In this document: one piece after another, positions 26,001-35,400 of the stretch
Layout: the number at the start of each line of letters is the position of its first letter
Position numbering within the stretch: position 1 is the first letter of the stretch
Assembly: GCA_949152475.1 (NCBI GenBank)
Contig: OX424570.1
Location: forward strand, 26,780,694 to 26,844,693
DNA length: 64,000 bases
Reading direction: 5' to 3'
From: Terebella lapidaria
Taxonomy: Eukaryota; Annelida; Polychaeta; Terebellida; Terebellidae
Program-made: the position numbers and the translations under genes
The notes under the pieces: model-generated
The model's input: only the letters and a program-made list of their open reading frames with translations
Databases searched by the model: none
Told to the model about the DNA's origin: nothing

Positions 26001-26003
26001 TGA
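11967..26003 (+). CDS. Egfr: EGFR/ErbB receptor tyrosine kinase, 24 exons, 5' exon missing
   Basis: It is a single-pass plasma-membrane receptor that binds EGF-family ligands, dimerises, autophosphorylates and recruits Shc/Grb2-type adaptors. Coding exons placed by splice sites and phase: 11967-12329, 13905-14039, 16270-16353, 16855-16973, 17263-17404, 17742-17843, 18125-18227, 19284-19448, 19569-19765, 20066-20274, 20509-20802, 20970-21230, 21451-21566, 21913-22072, 22316-22429, 22637-22921, 23180-23243, 23497-23588, 23780-23855, 24060-24206, 24319-24416, 24630-24827, 25105-25534, 25666-26003. All phases agree and give about 1430 residues from the first placed exon, longer than the ~1186-residue mature human receptor. 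Domain order is L1, furin-like, L2, long cysteine-rich, transmembrane, kinase, tail. Catalytic motifs are intact, so it looks functional. The signal-peptide exon was not found. One ErbB gene is usual in invertebrates. Confidence 0.95.
12898..13419. repeat. Near-perfect 261-bp tandem duplication in an Egfr intron
   Basis: Sequence starting GGTTACGATAGTGTACGGTG at 12898 repeats at 13159, and the two copies look identical over the whole period, including an 84-codon open frame that is a by-product of the repeat. Each copy includes a CGCGGTAATAATCATTTTTG segment that recurs in weaker form at about 13450-13530. Near identity implies a recent duplication or an assembly artefact. Confidence 0.9.
13743..13880. 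repeat. Interspersed repeat with a copy at 38.9 kb
   Basis: From TTGGTCCTAATGGTAG to CCTATAGCCTTGAAT it matches 38897-39006 plus 39207-39220, sharing TGAGGTCAAATTT and AAAATCACTGAATA-like blocks. The 38.9-kb copy is split by a 198-bp MITE, and this copy has the uninterrupted site. Confidence 0.6.
14040..16269. other. Egfr intron, no other gene seen
   Basis: The intron starts GTAAGT and ends TTTAG. It holds a short repeated GCTCGATATTTGAAAAA motif at about 14385-14450 and a GC-richer patch at 15480-15960 with short open frames on both strands. No product was recognised. Confidence 0.5.
16270..17843 (+). CDS. Egfr: Egfr exons for the first furin-like cysteine-rich domain
   Basis: Four exons (16270-16353, 16855-16973, 17263-17404, 17742-17843) encode about residues 167-315. 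Cysteine spacing follows ErbB domain [44 protein letters not shown], then [12 protein letters not shown] and CVDECP. In vertebrate receptors this domain carries the dimerisation arm. The last exon ends [12 protein letters not shown], the usual lead into domain L2. Confidence 0.93.
18125..19765 (+). CDS. Egfr: Egfr exons for ligand-binding domain L2
   Basis: Three exons (18125-18227, 19284-19448, 19569-19765) encode about residues 316-470. Landmarks are [17 protein letters not shown], then [28 protein letters not shown] and [13 protein letters not shown] with CYSELINW. The start at 19284 was chosen because only that acceptor (TCTGCCTCCAG) is in phase with the phase-2 donor at 18227 and it continues the family alignment. 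The preceding 110 bp is also open in frame but lies on the intron side. A G tract sits at about 19153-19168 in the intron. Confidence 0.9.
19790..19850. repeat. 23-bp minisatellite, about 2.7 copies
   Basis: CATTATGATATTGTTTGTGG repeats at 19791, 19814 and 19837 just inside an Egfr intron. Confidence 0.85.
20066..21566 (+). CDS. Egfr: Egfr exons for the enlarged membrane-proximal cysteine-rich region
   Basis: Four exons (20066-20274, 20509-20802, 20970-21230, 21451-21566) encode about residues 471-763. Repeated furin-like modules are visible: [84 protein letters not shown] and [11 protein letters not shown]. The region is about 290 residues against about 140 in vertebrate domain IV, so extra modules are present, as in other invertebrate EGFRs. 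Several N-x-S/T sequons (NCTR, NCTG, NVTE, NCSS) suggest glycosylation. Confidence 0.93.
21701..21843. repeat. 71-bp tandem duplication in an Egfr intron
   Basis: CGCACACTATCCTCTA starts at 21701 and again at 21772, with the copies differing at only a few positions. It ends about 70 bp before the transmembrane exon. Confidence 0.85.
21913..22072 (+). CDS. Egfr: Egfr transmembrane/juxtamembrane exon
   Basis: This exon enters in phase 2 and encodes a hydrophobic helix ([20 protein letters not shown]) followed by a basic stop-transfer and juxtamembrane stretch ([18 protein letters not shown]). It ends EEGE before the JM/kinase exon. Confidence 0.95.
22316..24416 (+). CDS. Egfr: Egfr tyrosine kinase domain exons
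   Basis: Seven exons (22316-22429, 22637-22921, 23180-23243, 23497-23588, 23780-23855, 24060-24206, 24319-24416). Visible motifs: glycine loop [11 protein letters not shown] (split by an intron), lysine VAIK, alpha-C glutamate ELLEEARIM, a threonine gatekeeper in VTQLMP, catalytic [11 protein letters not shown] in [10 protein letters not shown], an [10 protein letters not shown] activation segment, IKWLALE, DVWSFGVTIWEL and [10 protein letters not shown]. All residues needed for phosphotransfer are present, unlike ErbB3-type pseudokinases. The juxtamembrane [10 protein letters not shown] matches the EGFR PLTPS segment. Confidence 0.97.
24630..26003 (+). CDS. Egfr: Egfr C-terminal regulatory tail exons
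   Basis: Three exons (24630-24827, 25105-25534, 25666-26003) encode about 320 residues rich in Ser, Pro and Asp. Tyrosine docking sites are visible: two YLQP motifs (EDYLQPR and DDYLQPK), YMDL, SGYASK, PYLDM, NPEYFD (Shc/PTB-type NPxY), YTTP, EYYNDY and VYLD. The protein stops with TGA at 26001-26003 after RRSESTV, a C-terminus that fits a class I PDZ ligand (S/T-x-V). In ErbB family receptors these tyrosines are autophosphorylated to recruit adaptors. Confidence 0.93.
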
Positions 26004-28003
26004 TAACGGACAACACCGCGATGATGTACATTTTTGTGTTTAGCTCACATGCGGAATGTCGATGGTCGTTTGTTTGTTTGTTTACTGCTGGGCAGGGCAA
26101 TTTGTTTTGTATATTTTTGCCAAATCTGAACTGTGCTAAATGTCTGCGAGTTTTACTTTTGTGAGTTTTAGTTGCCTGTTAACTTTTCAGCAGTGATTGT
26201 CCGTTAAAATATTTTGGGTGCTTGCAATAACAAATCTTGGATAATGCTGTATGTATGCTGTGGAGATTGTTAATGTCCTGTAAGTTTGGAAGATTGTGTG
26301 AGTTCAGAGCCAAATGTCTGGAGGTAGTTGAGCTGCTCTCAGACCGAAAAACAAAATATTGTTGCATTTATTTTGTGATATTAATATGTGTGTTTTCCTC
26401 ACAACTGTTTATAGTCTTATGTTTCCATATATCTCGCTCAGTTGCTTTTGCAAAATACAGTCTTAGAACTAATATTTACTCGGGAGTACTTGAAGCGAAC
26501 AAAAAACAGTGATGAAAGATAATCACGACGTATATTGACTTGAATATGAACGATGATTACCTGGTATGTGGTAAATTTAAGTTGTGTGTATGGGTGTGGA
26601 TTTTGATTGGGCATGTGATGCACATTGTTTCGCAGAAACTTGAGTTATGTTACACAAATTATCATAATGCGATAGTGATTCGTGCCATAACAATATTATG
26701 TGTGTTGTCAATTCTGTGTTATCTATAAAACTGTGAAGGTGTTGAGCTACGATATACCACAAAATAACAAATTTGTGTGTCTGGGTTATACAATGTAACA
26801 TGCTCATGGGCATTTTCCTCAATGGGTACACTACAGATCATGGTCTTGTCTCCCTGCAAAATTTAACACAAGGATTCTTTCTTCATATCTATTCCTGGGG
26901 TAATTGTAACTTTGTGTGGATTTTCACAGTCGTGCATTTTGATTTGCACAATGCACAAATACACCGAATGTATTCTTGTGTTGTTTTATGGTCTTCCATA
27001 TAGAATTAGACTTACGGTGGGGAGACATTCGTGTGTAATTATCAAAACAAAAGTTTGGAGCAATTTAGTTATCCAAACTAAAAAAAAATACGTTAGAAGG
27101 CAATATGTCATGGCAATATTAAAAACGTGTAGGATTTGTAAAATCAAAATAAATTGTTTTTATCAGCGATAATTTATCAATGAATTTCGTTCAGTATTCA
27201 ACAAGTAATATCAATCAAGATTTGTCTGTTCGTTCATGCAGCATTATGTCTTTCACATATAAAAAACACGTCTTTTTTTCAATGAATGTTAGCAACTTGG
27301 AACAGAGATTGTTTTCGTTTATTAGTTTTTGCCTTCTACAGAGTTCTGGGCAAAAAATATTCCAGAATTAACTGAATGCATTATATGAGCAGCCAGTATG
27401 TTCAAAACTACCAGTGAAGGCTTTGTTTTGTAGATTTGCAAACAAAATATACTGTTATGGTAATCTGTATATATCAGTAACATCATGTAATATATCTGTT
27501 GTATATTGGTTTACAATAAAACACAACAATGTCCTCAGAGTTTCTCATTTATTCATGAGTATCACACTAAAACACGTGAAAAGTTGTTCAAGCAGAACGG
27601 ACAATCACCCACTAGTAAAAGCTCAAAGTGACACACCAGCAAATGCAGTTTTACATTTTAGGAATAGCCTAAGGAAGCCCAGAAAAGCCACGTTTCCTTT
27701 TTTAATATATCGCTGGTGTTCAGTTATTGTTTTCTGTGAGAAATATACTCAAAGTTTGGAATTTTCTAATTTTTGACAAATTTTTAATTTTGGAAATTTT
27801 TTAATGTATGATTTTTGAATAGTCAAAAATTCAAGAAAATTAAAAATCCTGTCTGAACACAAAAACTTGATATTCCCAAAAATATTTCGAGAATGATAAC
27901 TGAACACAAACCAAACTTTGAAAAAGTCACCAGGTGGCCGTTCTAGGCTTTCGTAATAACTTGAATAACCCCCCATTGTGAGCCGTGTATTTACACCTGG
28001 GCA
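26004..28003. other. Egfr 3' UTR and convergent intergenic region
   Basis: Non-coding sequence between the Egfr stop and the LETMD1 stop on the opposite strand. AATAAA hexamers at 27148-27153 and 27515-27520 could polyadenylate Egfr. On the minus strand an AATAAA (27547-27552) could serve LETMD1, so the 3' ends may overlap. No open frame here has a recognisable product. Confidence 0.5.
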
Positions 28004-29453
28004 TCATGAAGTGTCGTCAACATTACGAAGCAGGTATCGTTTGTTGGTGGGTCTGTTGTAGGTCAGCAGTACAGGAGCGTGGACGAGTAACGAAAGCGAC
28101 GACTCTGTAAAAACAATCTCATGGTGAACGAAATCATTATTAGCCACAATCTGTCATTCAGTGCATTAAATCGTAGTCATCATGGTCATTTAATCAGCGA
28201 TTTCTTATTTACTGGTTTATTGACAATACATTTCAGTGATATTCCACATTGGGATTTTCTTCCACTCAACCAACCTTCAATATTTCGACTAAGATGTGTC
28301 CATTCTTTCATGAATTCTTGCATTTCTTTGTCTTCGAGGCCAGTTGGGTTCAAACCTCTTGTGAAGCACGACTGATAAATATCAAATACATGTAGTATTC
28401 ATTAATTTCCGAAATTTCTTGATAATATCATCTGTGTCAAACTGGGAGAAAATATATTTTCAAGTTGGGATGAAATTATGAATACCTATTACATGTACCT
28501 TATTTTATTACAAATATTTGGTATCAAGTCAATCATTTCATACATCTTCCGTTTTCGTTCATGTCACAGTTGACAGAAATTTATCCTCTATAGCAGTTAC
28601 AAAGAACATTGCTACTATGACATTAAATATTTCAGCAGAAGCAAGAAACATTACCGACCTCTCTTAGAGCGTCAACGGACAGAGATTCAACGCCCTCCCG
28701 ACACACCGCCATGTCGATATTGTGCAGTAAGATTGCGGCGTTCATGAATCGCTTCTTGCTCATGGTTGAGAAATCCAAGCTTCTGGCAACATGCCACTGA
28801 TTGTGAGATGTATCATACACAAATAAATATTGGAGAAGCCAGGTGGTGTTGCTGAGAATGCTGACACGACAACTGTTATAACAAATTCATCCATTGGCAG
28901 AAATATTTGGTTCATCAGTTTTCTGATACGGTATATTGTATTGCTGTCAAACATAGACACACTGACCATGTGAAGTTTGTTCGCTCGTCTCAGCCCAAAA
29001 GGACGACCTTCAAACAAGTCTTTGACCTCTAGAAGCTCACCCGCTTCAGGCTGACTTCCCTGTTCAATCTGTAGCATGATAGAAATTTAGTTAATAGAAA
29101 ATTCCAACCCATTTTAAACCGTTATATATTACATACCTACCTCTACAGTTTGGATAATCTTACCTACTTTTATTATAATAGATTTGGGTGGTCTGATATG
29201 TTTCCATGATGAACAATTTAGGGGTATCAAGTGTATTACTTCAGGATACAAAGGTAATTTTCATACTTTTAGTAGTATATCCTGGAAGATACGTTTTTTG
29301 CCAGTGTCTCGGATATCCACGGAATGGCGCTCCAGAAAATGTAGGACTTTTGCGTAGAAAGGAAGTCGGTGTCGCAAATAGTGCAAGCCAAAATCTAACT
29401 TCTGTGTAGGGGTCCAGAAGTACGGACACAGCAGGTGTCTTGGGAACATGTAG
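28004..29453 (-). CDS. LETMD1: LETMD1 3' exons
   Basis: Five exons downstream of the DIRS insertion, read right to left. The exon 29453-29267 holds the strongest match, FWTPTQKLDFGLHYLRHR, against the FWTP motif of human LETMD1. The donor at 28658 is GTCGGT, weaker than consensus, but it is the only one that keeps phase with the 28371 acceptor. The last exon ends VDDTS and TGA. Confidence 0.88.
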
Positions 29454-32400
29454 CTGAAACATCAGGACGGAATATGGCATTGGATACTTTTGTGAATATA
29501 ATGACATTTCAGAACAGAAAGTATCAGATTATTTATACCTGGTACACAAATTTGTTGCTTGTTTTAAATTTTGATTGTGTTGATTACTTGAATTTAAAAT
29601 ACACATACAACACTGACTATACTTATAGACATTTTTAGAAGGATAACACTGATAAAATTAAAAAATTCCCAAATTTTAATTGTAAATTTGCCGTTTATTG
29701 TTATTACTCACCTCTAAACTACTACATGCTCCTTTTCGATCCTTTGGATCGTTCTGGATAGAAATTCGCGTACTGAAAGCAAGGCACGATCGTCTGCCTG
29801 CATGACTCGAGCGCTCCTTTTGCCGCCAAAACCGCCGCGCATATGCGCGCGCAGCTGCGCAGAAGCTTCACTTTTCTGTCCAAAAAACGACAAAAGGAAG
29901 CCCCTAGCACACAACTGGCGGGGATGGATGGGAGGGCCTTTACTGTAGTAGTTTAGAGGTGAGTAATAACAATAAACGGCAAATTTACAATTAAAATTTG
30001 GGAAGTTTATTTTATACATCACCAATCTAAACTACTACATGCTCCTTAGAATCAAAGGATAGGCGGTGGAGCAGTAGTGCTAGAGAGTCATGAAAACAGA
30101 CGATAGTCTTGATTTCAAGCGAATCGCTAAAATGCTACATTTTCGATATATCTTTAGTAATAATATAATAAAGATACTCACCTAGCGGTGCGATCGCTTG
30201 CCTCCGAAATGCACGAATTTCTTCTTCACCCATCGGTGGAAAACGGAACTCTACTTGAGACCGTAACATAAAGAAACTCAAACACAAACACAAAGTGTTG
30301 CTTATATACACGTGCACGTTAAAACCAAGACTTTTCTGTCCAGCTGGTTCAAACAACAGCTTGCGCTACGACCAGCGGACCCAGTCTAAATCTGGACGAC
30401 TGGTCCTGAAGTTCGGCAGCATTGGACAGATAGAACCCGATGAATGTCGTAGAATTAGTCCACATTCCAGCCCTCACGATATATTCCAACGGAATATTCG
30501 ACCTGGCCGCCAAAGACATCGAGATGTGTCGGATTTGGTGGGACGATATTTTGTAAGTGACTCGATCGTCAGCACCTGATTCCGCATAGACAGTCCTCAC
30601 TACAACCTTCACCCATCGGGATAGTGTAGCTGTGGAGATATCCGTAGCCCTGTTAGGCTGATAGGAAATAAATAATCGCTTGCGATCTTTCCTGATCGAT
30701 CTGGTACGATCGATGTAGATTTTCAGCGCTCTTACTGGACACAATAGAGCGTCCGGCTCATTCCGTCCTACGTAACCGCCCAGTGACGGAATTACGATAG
30801 GGGAGAACGCTTTCCCGCCCTCAACTGCAGCACGTGTTTTAGGCATAAAATCACGTACTGGGTATAAGGAAACGGACCCATCCGCGCCAAATGCGACTCG
30901 CGATACGTCGATCGCCGCGACATCTGAGCGTCTTCGACCACTTGCTAGCATAACTAGCAGGAAAGTCTTAAGAGTTAACCTCTGCAAGGAAACTTCCTTG
31001 AGAGGCTCCCACGGTGCTTTAGTAAGACAATATAGCACAAAAGCCATGTCCCAATCCGGTAGAGTAGGAACTCCACGTGGCCTTTGCGTCCTAAAGGACG
31101 CCAAGAGATCAGCAAGGATACGATTATTAGTTAAATCGATCCCCCTAGCACGGAATACAGGGCCCAGCATGGACCTGTATCCCTCGATCGTAGTAGGCTT
31201 CAAATTAAGCCTATCAAAGAGATAGCAGAGAAAGTCTAGCACTGCATTCAGAGGGGCAGAGAGCGGATCAATGCGCCTTCCGTTACACCAACGTACGAAT
31301 ACTCTCCATTTAGCCTCATACGTTTTAGAGGAGGATCTCCTATTCTTTCTCGCGAGATGTACGGACACCTGCTGAGAAAATCCTGCCTCCTGGAAGGATC
31401 GCTCGATAGCCTCCAGACGTGTAATTTGAGCACGTGGACGGAATCGTGAAATATATCCCGCCCCGGTTGCTTCAGCAACCTGTCCTCGATCGGGAGAACC
31501 CGTGGTACATCGATCAGGAGGGACAGTAGCAGAGGGAACCACGCCTGCATCGGCCAGCATGGCGCCACCAACAGAATCTCGCACTGAGACCTGGCTACTT
31601 TGTGCAGCACTTCTGTTAGGAACCGAGTTGGCGGGTACGCATACCCGAACATCCCGTCCCACGACTGAGACATCGCGTCCACAGCCAGTGCCTCGCTCTC
31701 TGGCAGAGGTGAGAAGTAGACCGGGAGCTTGTGATTCCGAGAGGTTGCGAACAGGTCTATGTTCGGTGTCCCGAACGCCTGACAAACGCGCCGAAACACC
31801 CCCGGATGTAGACTCCACTCCGTGCCTATGATCTTGTCCGGTCTCGACAGAGCGTCCGCTAGGACATTCCTGTGACCCGGCAGGTGCCTCGCCCTGATAA
31901 ACAGACGGTACCTGAAAGGCAAACCTGATCAGACACTCGGCCTCCAAACAAAGCTGACTCGACCGAGTTCCACCTTGTTTGTTTATGAGGCCCCCAGATC
32001 TCGAACGCACGTCTCACCGCTCGCAGCTCTAGGACATTGATGTGCAACGCCCTCTCGCTCGTGTTCCACACAGCAGAGAGTTCGTGCTCGTCCATATGAG
32101 CTCCCCAAGCCAATTCTGACGCATCGGTGAAGAAGGTCCGATCGGGCAGATACTCCGCGAGTGGCATCCCTCGGAAAAGATTCCGATGGTCCCGCCACCA
32201 ATGCATTGCTTCCCGAGCACGATCGTCCACCGATACGACTTGGTCTAGCCGATCGGTGAGGATCCGCCATTGCAACGCTAGACACCATTGAATGGGTCTG
32301 AGGAAGCACCTGCCGAACGGCACCTGTTTCTCCATCGACGCCAACAGACCGATGATAGACAGAAACTGTCGAGCTGTGATCGACGACTGCGTCAGCGCGA

Positions 32401-35400
32401 CCTCCATCGCCGCAATCGCCTTGAGAACTCTCTTCCGCGGAGGAAGAGCTACTCCTCGCTCTAGATCGTAATCTACCCCGACATACTCGAACCTCTGTGT
32501 CGGGGACAGATGAGACTTCGCCCAATTGGGGATCCAGCCGAGGCTGGTCGCCAACCTGAGGACGAACCCGGATTGCTCTATAGCCTGAGACGGGGAGTCG
32601 GCTATGATTAACCAATCGTCGATATAATGGTGGAATTGAATTCCAACCGATCGAAACCTGGCTGCCATCGTCCTTACGATACGGGTGAACACGTAAGGGG
32701 CGGTGGCTACTCCAAAGGGAAGTACCCTGAACTGATACACCGAACCCTCGAAGGCGAACTTGAGGTATCGCCGATCGGCTGGGTGTATTGGCACATGTAA
32801 ATACGCGTCCTTGACGTCGATACTGACTGCCCACTTCCCCTTGGACAGAGCTTTCTGGACGGAAAGCGCCGACTCCATCTTGAACCTGGGTATGATCAGG
32901 AATTTGTTGAGGTTTGACAGATCGAAAACGGGACGCCACCCGCCTGTCTTTTTCGGCACCAGGAAGATGAGAGAATAGAATCCTCTCTCGTCCTTGACCA
33001 CCTCGATCGCACGTTTCTCTAGCAACTGCTGCACCTCGTGCTGCAGAAGCTGAAACTTTTCCCGATCGCCGGGCACAGGGAAGAACCACGCTTTGGGTCT
33101 GATCGGTGGTTTTCCAGCCTCCCATCTGAAGGTGAGACCGAACTTCACCCATGTCACGACTGAATTGTCTGACGACGCCAGATCGCTCCAGTTCTGGACG
33201 AACTGAGCCAGGCGTCCCCCGACTGGACCAGGTTGTGGAAGATCGAATTCCGATAGAACTGAACCTTCCACAGAGCCTACGCTTTCCCGCAACGAGTCAC
33301 TTCTTACCAGAAGCTTTCCCTTTGCCCTTGAAGCGTCCACCCCCTTTGCCTCCGCGCTTGCCATCCCCCTGGGGAGGGGGAGGCTGCGCCCCACGAAAGG
33401 GCGGCTGCGTAGAAGCGGGTGCATGTGGTGCCTGAGGTTGGGCAGGCTTCTGACCCTTGGTCTTCTTGCCTGTCCCAGACCCCGCCGACTTCCCAAGCAA
33501 AGCCTTGGCCATAGCCTCATCCCGGAGATGTTCCCGCATGACGGAAATATCCGATCGAGAGAGGTTGGCGTAGGTATAGCCTGAGAACAGCGGCCTCCCA
33601 CGTAGCTCAGCGACGTCCGTAGCGGACACGTCAAGCAGACGGAGATCGGCATCACGCATGGTGAGATCCAATTGTGCGCCCAGGTGCGCACTGTCACGCT
33701 CAGCAGCATGGACCACTCCGGCCAAGACGCCGAGTGCTGCATGTATGTTGGCGCGACTCCCCTCCTCCAGATCCGCCTCGTCCACAAACTCCTGAACCAA
33801 GGTGGTCAGGTGATCTGTCAACGAGAGCTGCCCCATCAATTGATGAGACAGCGTCTGCCAGTGAGAAAGGCGAGCCTTTTTCACATAAGCTGACCAGACC
33901 GTACCCTGCTTCCGGGAAAGCAGGTGAAGGTTAGGGTCTTCGACCGGGACGGAAGTCTGATGTCCACCCTCGGACTCTACAGTCCGATAGGTGTCGATCG
34001 ACTCAGGTCGAACACGGCTAGTCGGGAATGTCGACTCCGTACGAGCCACATCCTTCTTAGCCGTAACTCCCTTGTTGATCTTGTCGAAGGACTTGACCAA
34101 CGCGGGAGCCACAGGGAGCCGGATCGGCCGACGAACTGGCGCCGACGCGAACCTACCGGTTCCCCGTGAGGGCCCTGGAGCATCGATCGGCAAGTCCATT
34201 CGCCTTGCGACCGACTCCAAAGCCCACCGGAAGTTAGAACCCCCGGCCTGATCAGCAGTCTCATCCTCCGAGGAGGACGACTCCTGATCAGCTTCCACTC
34301 GACCCCCCCGATCGTTGGACCTCACAGGTCCGATCGAAGACCTCGATGACCCCAAGGGTACATCAAAGGACGGGCGAGGGAATGCCTGCTCAGCGATCGC
34401 GCCCGTCCGGCGACTTACATCCGCGTACACAGGACTTGAGTGGCCCTGAGGAACGACCCCAGCAAACAAAGGGAACTCTCCCCCCTCGAACCTCGAGACC
34501 GAGGACCCGAAAGAGCCATCCAAGCTGCCCCGCCGATCGAAGCCCGAAGCCTGATCGTCGCCCACCGAGAGGTCGGACGAAGCCTGAGCCACATCGAAAA
34601 TCGATGTGGTCTCAGCACCACGGCGCTTAGAGGAAGCACGCTTCCTCTTCTTGGAAGGCCCCGGGGAAGAGACTACGGACCCCTCCACCTCGATCGGCCC
34701 CGACTGAGGGACGACGAAGGTGGAGTGCGGTTCCTTAGCTGCTTTCGCCTTGGCAAGAACTGAAACCTTCTTCTTAGAAGATTTCGACTTCTTGCCAGCA
34801 GGGGGAGCAAGCTCTCCCTGCGACGAAGGGGCAGCCGAAGAACCGGCCGGGACTCCCTGTCCAAGCAGGGAAGAGAGACCCGGCAGGAGGGGACCCTGAA
34901 GGGACGATAACGACTGTGCAAAGAAAGATTGCACAGCCGCGTTGACCATGTCCTGTGTTAGCCCCAGGGGCTGGCTAACACCGGACGCAATCTGTGCCGT
35001 CACAGGCGGAGTCTCCACCTCCATGGGCGACTGGCGGACTTGCGGAGCCGAAGCTTCCGCAAGCCTCAAAGCATCCCGACGAGCCAACGAGGCTTCGGAA
35101 TACTTTGCAGTCGCCTGCACGAAGGAAGAGGGACGCCAGAAACGACACAGATCACACCTCAAATCCTCCATAGATACCGGGCCATGGTCTAAGCAGTCGA
35201 AACACACACTGTGTTTCTCCCCTCCTCGGAGGGTATTGACCAGACACTTCGGGCATGGGCGTTCGTCCATGGCACCGGTACCAAGGGAGGATTGTGAAGT
35301 CATGATCACACAAGGGAACTAACCACACACAGTAACAGGGCGGGCAATAAATGCAAACCTGAGACCGCGCTGAAAAAAGAACCCTAAGAGGACTACGAAT

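Noticed and set aside
29714-30025. Matching open frames at both DIRS ends (29714-30025 minus and 35614-35883 plus) with the same C-terminal sequence
   Set aside because: They come from the 170-bp inverted terminal repeats, which are identical by structure; no sign of coding selection.
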